DNA of 30,282 nucleotides from Chloroflexota bacterium (lineage in GTDB: Bacteria > Chloroflexota > UBA4733), in the NCBI GenBank assembly GCA_023489405.1, contig JAMDCW010000111.1:1730-32011 (forward strand), in the 5' to 3' direction. This document shows, piece after piece, positions 15,656-22,350 of the stretch. Position numbers and translations under genes: made by a program. The notes beneath the pieces are model-generated. The model did not search any database. It was given only the letters and a program-made list of their open reading frames with translations, and was not told the origin of the DNA. Position 1 is the first letter of the stretch. Every line of letters starts with the position of its first letter.

Positions 15656-16501
15656 ATGATCAATAGTAGTGTGCGCAGTACAGGAGATAAGACACCGAAC
15701 AAGCGACAGCTTACCGACCAAGCGATTGCTCTTGCTATGCAGGGAGACTGGGAGCGTGCCGTAGAGATGAACCGGCAGCTTCTCACGTTTTACCCACATG
15801 AGATTGATGCTCTGAATCGACTGGGCAAGGCTTTATCTGAACTTGGGCTATATCGGGAAGCGTACGCTGCCTATGAACAGGCGCTTCAACAAGACCCTGG
15901 AAACAGTATTGCCCAGCGCAATGTAGTCCGCTTGCGTAACCTTGCTTTGCAGGAAGATACGCCAAGAGTGGCTGCTGTCAAGTCTGAGCATATTGATCCG
16001 CGTCTGTTCGTGGAAGAACAAGGACGAACAGTCATCGCTCCTCTTGAAGAGCGAGCGCCTGCTACCGTGCTTGCTCGTGTGACCTCGGGCGATATCGTCT
16101 ATTTGCGTCCGGAAGGCCGAACGTTGTATATCACCAATGCATCCGGTGAGGTACTCGGTCACCTAGAGAGTCGCCTTGGTGACCGTCTCATCGGATTCAT
16201 GGATCTCGGCAACCGTTATATCGCTGCGATCAAGAGTGTTTCTGATTCCTCTATTAGCATCTTCATTCGCGAGATCTATCAAGATCCCTCCGTCCAGGGA
16301 ACTCCTTCGTTTGCCCGTACGATCCAATCGGTGGGACATGACGACGATGAAGAGCTTACGGAATATGATGAAATGCAAGGTGAAGAGCTTGATCATGGAG
16401 CAGAACGCGATGATGATGAAGATTCTGATGGAGAAGATGGAGACGACTCTCTAGAGCGTGAACTCGGTTCTGGTTTCACAATTGAGGAAGAAGATGTCTA
16501 G
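15656..16501 (+). CDS. TPR protein with beta-rich middle domain and acidic tail
   Basis: A 281-residue protein of unknown role. Residues about 20-95 form two or three tetratricopeptide repeats (GDWERAVEMNRQLLTFYPHE, LGLYREAYAAYEQALQQDPG), a protein-protein interaction fold. Residues about 135-215 look beta-rich (GDIVYLRPEGRTLYITN, GEVLGHLESRLGDRLIGF) and resemble small nucleic-acid-binding or HIRAN-like barrels; that likeness is only an impression. The last 55 residues are extremely acidic, with Asp/Glu runs, and probably disordered. The gene starts 2 bp after the miaB stop (GGTGGAGG as ribosome binding site), so it is coupled to miaB and might aid tRNA or translation functions. Confidence 0.82.
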   Translation: MINSSVRSTGDKTPNKRQLTDQAIALAMQGDWERAVEMNRQLLTFYPHEIDALNRLGKALSELGLYREAYAAYEQALQQDPGNSIAQRNVVRLRNLALQEDTPRVAAVKSEHIDPRLFVEEQGRTVIAPLEERAPATVLARVTSGDIVYLRPEGRTLYITNASGEVLGHLESRLGDRLIGFMDLGNRYIAAIKSVSDSSISIFIREIYQDPSVQGTPSFARTIQSVGHDDDEELTEYDEMQGEELDHGAERDDDEDSDGEDGDDSLERELGSGFTIEEEDV

Positions 16502-16566
16502 CTAGTTTCTGGTGCTTGTGGCTTATTTGTTTTTCCCATAGATGGGTGATTCCGACTGGTCGTTGG

Positions 16567-16605
16567 TACAATAGGGGTACGCCACCAGAGGGCGAAGTCT
16601 TCTGG
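16567..16605 (+). promoter_or_regulatory. hrcA promoter -10 box and inverted repeat
   Basis: TACAAT at 16567-16572 is a fair -10 box without a good -35. Immediately after the predicted start lies an inverted repeat, CCAGAGG-N7-CTTCTGG (16585-16605, one G-T pair). Its geometry recalls CIRCE but the sequence differs. No TTAGCACTC-N9-GAGTGCTAA is present. It is a candidate operator for HrcA or another regulator. Confidence 0.35.
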
Positions 16606-16639
16606 AAATGGTATGTGGCCGGTTGGGTGTTGATCGACG

Positions 16640-17755
16640 ATGAGCCGCAGTACACAGAATAGCGATGTGATTGTCAGCGAGCTGACTCCGCGGCAAGGTG
16701 CGGTGTTGAGGGCGCTCGTCTTGCGCTATATCGAGAGTGCTGCTCCCGTGGGTTCTGGGACTCTTGCGCGCTCAGATTTTTCTTCGGTCAGTAGTGCGAC
16801 GATACGGAATGATTTCTCGGTATTAGAGGCTGCTGGGCTGATATTTCAGCCGCATACCTCTGCAGGGAGGGTGCCCTCGCAACTTGGGTACCGTGTATTT
16901 GTGGAGCGTCTCCTCCCTGAAGCGGCCTTACCCGAGAATGAGCGACACACGATTTTGCACCAGTTCAGTCAAGTGGAACAGGATGTCGACGAGTGGCTGC
17001 GTATTGCTACATCTACTCTGGCTCAGGCTAGTAGAAGTGCAGCCGTTGTAAGCGGAGTTGTGGCCCCGCAGTGTCGCCTGCAAACTTTTGAGCTCGTGCC
17101 TATTGACACGGCACGCGCGCTCTTGGTGGTCATTACGGTAGATGCTGGTGTGATGCAACACATCTGGCAACTGCCGCGGAATGTACCGTTGATCGATCTT
17201 CGCGCCTTAGGAGCTTCTGTAGCGTTTCAATGCTCAGGAAAAACGGCGGATGAAATCCGAGATAGCCTGAGGGGTGAGGAAACGTCGAGTTTTGAGACTT
17301 TGATGAAACGAGAGCTACTTTCCGTGTTGGAGAGCTACCAAGAGCGTCAGTGGTCGGTGCAATTCCGCGATGGGCTTGCTAATGTACTGAACCAACCGGA
17401 ATATTCGCGCGCCGTTAGCGATGACCTGCGACGGCAGCGGATAGTGGACTTGCTGAATGTTGTTGAGGGAGGCGGTCTCCTTCGTGAGATCTTTCCTGAT
17501 GTAGCGCGACAGCGCTCGTTACGGGTACTCATTGGTGAAGAACATCCTGATGAGCTTCGCAATATCGCGATTGTGCTGTGTCCGTATGGTACTGCGGAGC
17601 AGATGGTGGGCGTCATAGGAGTTATTGGTCCGACCCGGTTGAACTACCAGCGGGCTATCTATGCGTCACAGTACATTTCGAGCATATTGAGCTACCTCAT
17701 CCAAGAGTTGCCACCCCGCCTTTTAGGCGAAGAATTTGGAAAGATGGCTTCATGA
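16640..17755 (+). CDS. hrcA: Heat-inducible transcription repressor HrcA
   Basis: HrcA represses chaperone operons, in known cases by binding CIRCE. The 371-residue protein has an N-terminal winged helix (LTPRQGAVLRALVLRYIESA, then SSATIRNDFSVLEAAGLIFQ), the diagnostic HTSAGRVPSQLGYRVFVERL block at about residues 73-92, and a GAF-like C-terminal domain ending near GPTRLNYQRAIYASQYIS. It is slightly longer than usual. It is first in hrcA-grpE-dnaJ, and its stop overlaps the grpE start (ATGA). No CIRCE is visible upstream, so its operator may be divergent or elsewhere, for example at dnaK or groES loci outside the window. Confidence 0.95.
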   Translation: MSRSTQNSDVIVSELTPRQGAVLRALVLRYIESAAPVGSGTLARSDFSSVSSATIRNDFSVLEAAGLIFQPHTSAGRVPSQLGYRVFVERLLPEAALPENERHTILHQFSQVEQDVDEWLRIATSTLAQASRSAAVVSGVVAPQCRLQTFELVPIDTARALLVVITVDAGVMQHIWQLPRNVPLIDLRALGASVAFQCSGKTADEIRDSLRGEETSSFETLMKRELLSVLESYQERQWSVQFRDGLANVLNQPEYSRAVSDDLRRQRIVDLLNVVEGGGLLREIFPDVARQRSLRVLIGEEHPDELRNIAIVLCPYGTAEQMVGVIGVIGPTRLNYQRAIYASQYISSILSYLIQELPPRLLGEEFGKMAS

Positions 17756-18372
17756 CTAGTGATGATGACAAGACCATTCGTTCTTCAGAGGTAGACGTTA
17801 CCATAGCGACCTATGAAGCCCGGATAGCGGAACTATCGGCGCAACTCGAGAAAGAACGAGCTGCCGCCGATGATTACATGAAGCGCTGGCAGTATGGCCA
17901 AGCTGAGCTTGCCAACGTGCGGAGGCGGCTAACGCAGGAGCGCGACGATGCTGCAAAGTTTGGCAACGTTGCGCTTATTCGAGAGCTGGTCGATATTTTA
18001 GATCATCTGTACCGCGCGGAAGCAACCATTCCATCATCCTTACGACAACTCTCCTGGATCACTGGGATTGTGCTGGTGCGTGGGATTCTTGAGCACGCGT
18101 TGCAGCAAAGCGGCTTAGAAGCGATTGTTGTGAAAGCAGGCGATACGTTTGATCCACAGATTCACCAATCAATCAATGAGCTATTCCATCAGGAAATTAC
18201 GGTGGGGTGTGTCGTTGAAGAAGCGCAGCGAGGCTACCGCTTTCACGGCAGATTGTTGAGGCCATCGCTTGTGACGCTCTCGCGCGGCAAAGCGGAGGAG
18301 GAATCTGCCGTCCATAGTCAAATGGAACGTGATCTTGGAGAGCAACCGACAGATCCTGAGGGTGCGCCATAG
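17752..18372 (+). CDS. grpE: Nucleotide exchange factor GrpE
   Basis: GrpE releases ADP from DnaK. The 206-residue protein has a long N-terminal coiled coil (IATYEARIAELSAQLEKERA, then DDYMKRWQYGQAELANVRRR) and the C-terminal beta domain with FDPQIHQSIN and GYRFHGRLLRPSLVTLSRG, the family signature. The ORF continues upstream inside hrcA, but ATG 17752 is chosen because it overlaps the hrcA TGA by ATGA, a usual translational-coupling arrangement. Its partner dnaK, commonly next, is missing; dnaJ begins 145 bp later. Confidence 0.95.
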   Translation: MTSDDDKTIRSSEVDVTIATYEARIAELSAQLEKERAAADDYMKRWQYGQAELANVRRRLTQERDDAAKFGNVALIRELVDILDHLYRAEATIPSSLRQLSWITGIVLVRGILEHALQQSGLEAIVVKAGDTFDPQIHQSINELFHQEITVGCVVEEAQRGYRFHGRLLRPSLVTLSRGKAEEESAVHSQMERDLGEQPTDPEGAP

Positions 18373-18377
18373 GGCGC
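18362..18377 (+). terminator. Hairpin over the grpE stop codon, possible weak terminator
   Basis: TGCGCC-ATAG-GGCGCA is a perfect 6-bp GC-rich stem that includes the grpE TAG. It is followed by TTCTTG rather than a true T-run, so it may attenuate or protect the 3' end rather than fully terminate. Confidence 0.35.
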
Positions 18378-18411
18378 ATTCTTGCCTCTATAGTCGATTG
18401 TGGCGCTAATA

Positions 18412-18426
18412 CATCTCTAGTAGATG
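18412..18426. promoter_or_regulatory. Inverted repeat in the grpE-dnaJ spacer
   Basis: CATCT-CTAGT-AGATG is a short inverted repeat about 92 bp before the dnaJ start. The 145-bp spacer is where dnaK often lies in other genomes; it holds no coding remnant that I can detect. The repeat may be an operator for separate expression of dnaJ. Confidence 0.25.
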
Positions 18427-18517
18427 CGTGATAGCGTGATTATGAGTGGCCATAGATACAACAGAGGGTCAATGTTAGAATGCCTGAGCGGAGCATATGC
18501 CATTTCTGGAGCAGGTT

Positions 18518-19636
18518 ATGGTAACAAAGCGCGATTACTATGAAGTTCTGGGCGTGCCTCGCACTGCTTCAGAAGATGAGATTCGCAAAGCCTTTCGGCG
18601 GCTAGCACGTCAATATCATCCAGATGTCAACAGCGATCCGGAAGCAGAAGAGCGCTTCAAGGAAGCGAATGAAGCGTACGAGGTTCTCTCGAATCCGCAA
18701 CGTCGCACCTCGTATGATCAATATGGGCATCGCGGTGGCCCTGGTGGAATTAATGCGACGACTTTCGACGGTTTTGGTGGGCTGGGAGATCTCTTTGAAA
18801 CGTTCTTTGGCAATGCGACAGCGGCGAGCAGGGGGCCGCAGCGAGGGGCCGATCTACGCTACGACCTGAATTTGACGTTTGAGGAAGCAGTTTTTGGCGC
18901 GAAGAAAACTATCGAGATTCCGCGATGGGAGACTTGTGCGCAATGCCGTGGTACTGGCGCTCGACCAGGAAGTACACCAGCACGCTGCTCTGTCTGCGGT
19001 GGATCGGGAGAGATACGACGGACTCAGCAGTCTATTTTTGGGCAGTTCGTCAATGTAGTGGTGTGCGATCGCTGTCGTGGCGAAGGTCGGGTCATTACCG
19101 ACCCGTGTCCGGAGTGTCGGGGAAGTGGACGTGTTCGAACGGTTCGCACTCTAGAGGTTCAGGTTCCAGCAGGTGTCGATAGTGATACGCAGATGCGGCT
19201 CACTGGCGAAGGGGAAGCGGGACAACGTGGTGGACCGCGCGGTAATCTGTTGATCGCTTTCCACGTTCAACCTCATCCGCTCTTCCGCCGGCGGGGCAGT
19301 GATACCTTCATCGATGTTCCAGTTTCCTTCAGCCAGGTGACGCTTGGAGATGAAGTCGAAGTACCAACTGTGGAAGGCACGGTTCATTTACGAATTCCAG
19401 CAGGCGCTCAGAGTGGGCGGCGTTTCACGCTCAAGGGTAAGGGAATACCCCATCTGGAAGGCTCTGGGCGTGGAGATCAGTACGTGACGATACACGTAGT
19501 AACTCCATCTGATCTCACTCCGAGAGAGCGGGAACTTTTCCGGGAGTTGGCGAAGCTTGAAAGCGAGCGTACTCAGCATACCGGCAAGCACTGGTGGGAA
19601 AAGGTCAAAGAAGCGGTGACAGGATCTGCCGAGTAG
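18518..19636 (+). CDS. dnaJ: Chaperone DnaJ (Hsp40)
   Basis: DnaJ delivers clients to DnaK and stimulates its ATPase. The 372-residue type I protein shows all domains: a J-domain (residues 5-70) with HPD at 34-36; a short Gly/Phe region at about 72-100; a zinc domain with four CxxCxGxG repeats starting at Cys140, Cys157, Cys183 and Cys197; and the C-terminal client-binding region (VQVPAGVDSDTQMRLTGEGE). ATG 18518 is chosen over ATG 18497, because GGAG lies 7-8 bases before it and MVTKRDYYEVLGV is the usual N-terminus. dnaK is not adjacent; DnaJ and GrpE must act with a DnaK encoded elsewhere. Confidence 0.96.
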   Translation: MVTKRDYYEVLGVPRTASEDEIRKAFRRLARQYHPDVNSDPEAEERFKEANEAYEVLSNPQRRTSYDQYGHRGGPGGINATTFDGFGGLGDLFETFFGNATAASRGPQRGADLRYDLNLTFEEAVFGAKKTIEIPRWETCAQCRGTGARPGSTPARCSVCGGSGEIRRTQQSIFGQFVNVVVCDRCRGEGRVITDPCPECRGSGRVRTVRTLEVQVPAGVDSDTQMRLTGEGEAGQRGGPRGNLLIAFHVQPHPLFRRRGSDTFIDVPVSFSQVTLGDEVEVPTVEGTVHLRIPAGAQSGRRFTLKGKGIPHLEGSGRGDQYVTIHVVTPSDLTPRERELFRELAKLESERTQHTGKHWWEKVKEAVTGSAE

Positions 19637-19695
19637 CGGCTGAGGCGTGCAACCTAACGAAAAACAAGTGGAACGTCTCGGGCTAGGCGCGAGGG

Positions 19696-19977
19696 TTATT
19701 CTTCTCCTCCTTCGGCATCTCCTTCGTTGAAGGTGATGCTGAAAGCAGCTACTTGATCCATCTTGACTACTTCGTACTGGTAGGTATCACCTTCCCAGTA
19801 GGCAAAATGCCGAAGCTTGCCTTCGTTCATGTCTGATGCCAGTTGTTCACCGACGGCTTGAATGGCAGCGTCCGGTTGTGGTCCCGAGATGAAGTCGCTC
19901 ACGACAAAACGTTCACCGCTATTCAACAAGAACTCGATCGTGATCACTGTCGATGGTTGCTGATACTCATTCATCAT
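19696..19977 (-). CDS. Small unknown acidic protein
   Basis: A 93-residue protein that I do not recognise. It is acidic (ending EGDAEGGEE) and probably cytosolic, with beta-strand-like segments (STVITIEFLLNSGERFVVSD, DTYQYEVVKMDQVAAFSITF) typical of small beta-rich domains. Two ATGs (19977, 19974) follow AGGAAG by 12 and 15 bases, longer than ideal. A four-codon ORF from 19988 ends in TGA overlapping the first ATG (ATGA), which could couple translation. It converges on dnaJ. The leader carries a strong hairpin. Codon-phase regularity and start context make it likely to be real; function unknown. Confidence 0.65.
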   Translation of the reverse strand: MMNEYQQPSTVITIEFLLNSGERFVVSDFISGPQPDAAIQAVGEQLASDMNEGKLRHFAYWEGDTYQYEVVKMDQVAAFSITFNEGDAEGGEE

Positions 19978-19995
19978 ATTTTGGTCATTCTTCCT

Positions 19996-20039
19996 AAAAA
20001 AGAAGCTTCGGCTCGCTCACCGAGCCCAGCAACAGTATA
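19996..20039 (-). promoter_or_regulatory. -10 box, 5' hairpin and T6 tract in the leader of the small unknown gene
   Basis: On the minus strand TATACT (20039-20034) is a good -10 box without a clear -35. The predicted transcript would start almost at a perfect hairpin, GGCTCG-GTGAG-CGAGCC (20026-20010). GAAGCTTC and TTTTTT (20001-19996) follow just before the AGGAAG ribosome binding site. The T-run is 8 bases from the stem, so classic termination is doubtful; mRNA stabilisation or translational control is as likely. Confidence 0.35.
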
Positions 20040-20078
20040 AGTTCTGTTTGTCGCTTGCTGCGGATTTCCCGATCGATA

Positions 20079-20141
20079 CTAGAGGCACCGGTAGAGCTCG
20101 ACCGAGATGCCGTCGGGATCAGCGAAGAAAAGTGACGGTAC
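20079..20141 (-). pseudogene. Relic of a VOC/glyoxalase-family gene (C-terminal end only)
   Basis: The minus strand reads VPSLFFADPDGISVELYRCL and then TAG (stop at 20081-20079). FFADPDGISVELY is the characteristic last strand of the vicinal-oxygen-chelate (glyoxalase/bleomycin-resistance/dioxygenase) fold, including the metal-ligand Glu. A stop codon lies immediately upstream in the same frame, and no other part of the domain is found before the acetyltransferase gene, so this is a 20-codon remnant left by deletion. Confidence 0.6.
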
Positions 20142-20275
20142 CTAGCGCTGAAGAGGGGGTGAGAGGATGGTGGAGACTGTTTCTCTTCCTAGCTGCTATC
20201 GTACGGACATAGGCGGGGCTTGTGATGTAGTGCTTGCTAGTGGTGGAACTTGTGATGACAATACAGGAAACGGGT

Positions 20276-21190
20276 ATGAGGCTGACCACGCTGACCCCGG
20301 ATGATCTTCCTAATCTCACTGCGTTATGTGTTCGGTGTCTGAACTATGAGGTGGTTTCACCAGAGTTACTTCGGTACACACTATTGCAAACGGACGACGG
20401 CGAACCAGATGTGGCCCTGGGGTTATCCTGTGATGGCAGGCTTGTCGCCGTAGCGGTCGGATCGATTAACGAAGCTCAGGGAGATTTCCAAGGTTATATC
20501 AAGGCGGTGCTGACGGATCCTGACTATCGACGAAGAGGTCTGGGGAAGCTGCTCCTGTTGGAACTGGAAGAGCGACTGAGGGATAGAGGAGTTTTGTCGA
20601 TTTCGATCCGTGCCTGTCGACGCTATCTTCTTCCAGGAGTTGATGTCCGATACAGCGAAGCTCTCTGCTTGTTCGACCGGCTTGGCTATCAACGGAGCGG
20701 TACGACGTTCAACCTTGAAGTCGATCTGAGGATGCAACGCTTCGATCTGGAAAACCGTTTAGCCCACTTACAACAGGGCGGGGTCGTTGTACGACGAATT
20801 GGAGAGCCGGATCAAACAGCACTCAGTGCTTATCTTCGTGCTACTTGGGGGAAGGGATGGCATGCTGAAGGCATGGCGGTGTTCAACCTAGGCAGGAAAC
20901 GAATCCCTGGATTTATCGCTGCTGTTGGGGAGACAATTGTTGGTTTTGCTGTGTACGACGTTACGCGCCCAGGTTGGTTTGGACCGATTGGCACGACGGA
21001 AGCCTATCGCCATACCGGTGTTGGTGGAGCGCTGCTACTCTGTTGCTTGCACGATTGGCAAGAACAGGGGCGAGCTAGCGGCGAGATAGCGGCGATCGGC
21101 CCGCTGTACTTCTATGTTACGACGTGTGGCGCGCGGATAAGCCGGACGTTTATCACGTACCGTAAGCATCTGGATCGACGGGGAGGATAA
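20276..21190 (+). CDS. Tandem GNAT-family N-acetyltransferase
   Basis: A 304-residue protein with two GNAT folds. The first spans about 1-150, with the acetyl-CoA loop DPDYRRRGLGKLLLLELEERL. The second spans about 170-300, with TEAYRHTGVGGALLLCCLHD. Both loops fit the R/QxxGxG/A pattern. Such tandem proteins include mycothiol synthase and antibiotic or amine acetyltransferases; the substrate here is unknown. ATG 20276 is favoured because AGGA lies 7 bases upstream and the protein begins MRLTTLTPDDLPNL, typical for the fold; ATG 20255 is an alternative. Its TAA is directly followed by the GTG of the Nudix gene, so both are translated from one mRNA. CTTGTGATG occurs twice upstream (20219, 20249). 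Confidence 0.87.
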   Translation: MRLTTLTPDDLPNLTALCVRCLNYEVVSPELLRYTLLQTDDGEPDVALGLSCDGRLVAVAVGSINEAQGDFQGYIKAVLTDPDYRRRGLGKLLLLELEERLRDRGVLSISIRACRRYLLPGVDVRYSEALCLFDRLGYQRSGTTFNLEVDLRMQRFDLENRLAHLQQGGVVVRRIGEPDQTALSAYLRATWGKGWHAEGMAVFNLGRKRIPGFIAAVGETIVGFAVYDVTRPGWFGPIGTTEAYRHTGVGGALLLCCLHDWQEQGRASGEIAAIGPLYFYVTTCGARISRTFITYRKHLDRRGG

Positions 21191-21700
21191 GTGGTAACGC
21201 GTGGCTCAATTACCGTAGGAGCGGGAACAGTCGTCGTCCACCAGAAACGGGTGTTGCTCGTACGTTTGACGTATAGCGATCTGATCGGGCGCTTTATGTT
21301 GCCAGGTGGATATGTTCGACCGGAGGAAACGCCAGAATCGGCCGCGATCCGAGAAACTGCTGAGGAGGCAGGTATCGAAGTAGAGGTTGTGGGGCTCTTG
21401 GGGCTGCGTTTTCGAATTGAGCGTGGTGAAAATAATACGTATTGCATTTTCTTAGCACGTTGGATTGGTGGTGAGCCCAGGCCGCACGGTCGTGAGAATG
21501 ATGCCGTGCAGTGGTTTAGTGAAGACGAGCTGCACAATGAGCCAGATCATTTCGTTCCGCTTGCTCGCTACGCTGCGCTAGCGGGGTTTCAATGCTCTTC
21601 GGCAGCGCTACCTATCGTATCGGAAGATCTCTGGCCAGCTCGAGATGCTCGATCGTGGCGCGTTTACCTACCACGAACTCCTGAAAATAGCAGCCAGTAA
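21191..21700 (+). CDS. Nudix hydrolase
   Basis: A 169-residue hydrolase of nucleoside-diphosphate-linked compounds. The Nudix box is complete: starting at Gly40, GYVRPEETPESAAIRETAEE continues AGI, giving Gly40, Glu46, Arg54-Glu55, Glu58-Glu59 and Gly61; Thr56 sits where a hydrophobic residue is usual. The GTG start at 21191 is immediately after the acetyltransferase stop, with GGGAGG overlapping that gene's end, showing coupled translation. Substrate specificity (sanitising, ADP-ribose, other) cannot be read. It converges on the Fe-S carrier gene. Confidence 0.92.
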   Translation: MVTRGSITVGAGTVVVHQKRVLLVRLTYSDLIGRFMLPGGYVRPEETPESAAIRETAEEAGIEVEVVGLLGLRFRIERGENNTYCIFLARWIGGEPRPHGRENDAVQWFSEDELHNEPDHFVPLARYAALAGFQCSSAALPIVSEDLWPARDARSWRVYLPRTPENSSQ

Positions 21701-21719
21701 CGGGAAAGAAGCCTTATCT

Positions 21720-21740
21720 ATGCCCTCTTTTTTGAGGCAT
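21720..21740 (+). terminator. Hairpin between convergent Nudix and Fe-S carrier genes
   Basis: ATGCCCTC-TTTTTT-GAGGCAT forms a stem with one bulged C. A larger pairing GCCCT/AGGGC, followed by TTTCTC, overlaps it. It lies 20 bp after the Nudix stop and 12 bp before the end of the convergent gene, the right place for a bidirectional transcription stop, but it is not a textbook terminator. Confidence 0.4.
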
Positions 21741-21752
21741 TCTAGGGCTTTC

Positions 21753-22112
21753 TCAGTGGGCACAACTGTGGGGTTGACCACTCTGCCCGTCGGTCCGGAA
21801 TGACTGGCCACAGCCACAGGAACCTGTGGCGTTCGGGTTATTCACGACGAAACCGGCTCCCATCAAGCTTTCGACGTAGTGGATTTCTGAACCAGCGACA
21901 TATGGCAAGCTATCCGCATCCACGAGAATACGGACGCCATCGACTTCGTTGACTTCATCATCTTCCATGACTTCGTCGTCGAGCGTCATGCCGTAGCTGA
22001 AACCAGAACATCCGCCCGATGTGACGAAAAGCCGGAGCGCCAAGTCCGACCGCTCGTCGCGTGCGGCCAATTCCTTAACCTTCGATGCTGCTTCAGGAGT
22101 AAGTGTGATCAT
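21753..22112 (-). CDS. erpA: A-type iron-sulfur cluster carrier (IscA/ErpA/SufA/HesB family)
   Basis: A 119-residue protein that delivers Fe-S clusters to target enzymes. The three ligand cysteines are visible: Cys35 in SGGCSGFSYGM, and Cys99 and Cys101 in GSCGCGQSF. The N-terminus MITLTPEAASKVKEL is standard. ATG 22112 is chosen because GGAGG lies about 8 bases upstream; the ORF runs open to 22313, but that extension is not protein-like. A Cys near the C-terminus (HSCAH) is additional to the family pattern. The symbol erpA is one of several possible for this family. Upstream is a phased GGATAC repeat. Fe-S users in the window include MiaB. Confidence 0.92.
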   Translation of the reverse strand: MITLTPEAASKVKELAARDERSDLALRLFVTSGGCSGFSYGMTLDDEVMEDDEVNEVDGVRILVDADSLPYVAGSEIHYVESLMGAGFVVNNPNATGSCGCGQSFRTDGQSGQPHSCAH

Positions 22113-22160
22113 ATCTATGGCCTCCAGAATGAGTGACACCGACCTCTGTGTACACTCCAC

Positions 22161-22200
22161 AGGATAACACAAAGATACGCTGGATACACTAGGATACATC
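22161..22200. repeat. Four degenerate decamers phased at about 10 bp upstream of the Fe-S carrier gene
   Basis: Four consecutive 10-bp units share the core GGATAC or GATA. GATA begins at 22163, 22174, 22183 and 22193, spacings 11, 9 and 10. All four would face the same side of the helix, 50-90 bp upstream of the Fe-S carrier start. This could be a regulator-binding array or part of the promoter. Confidence 0.5.
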
Positions 22201-22350
22201 TCGGCACGAGGAAAAGAGCTCTTCGTCCCATACTCGGGTGTTAAGGACGAGAGGGTGGTATGGTGGACACTTACTGTTGGGGAGGACGTTATTCGATAGT
22301 GGCTCAAGCCCAATTGGTTTTCTGTGGATAGATGAAATTACACATGCTTC

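Noticed and set aside
16502..16639. CIRCE element upstream of hrcA
   Set aside because: Searched for GCACTC/GAGTGC halves with 9-bp spacing; none present.
18373..18517. Remnant of dnaK between grpE and dnaJ
   Set aside because: No DnaK-like peptide in any frame of the 145-bp spacer.
22113..22313. 67-residue extension of the Fe-S carrier
   Set aside because: It covers the phased repeat, and the internal ATG has a strong GGAGG and the standard N-terminus.
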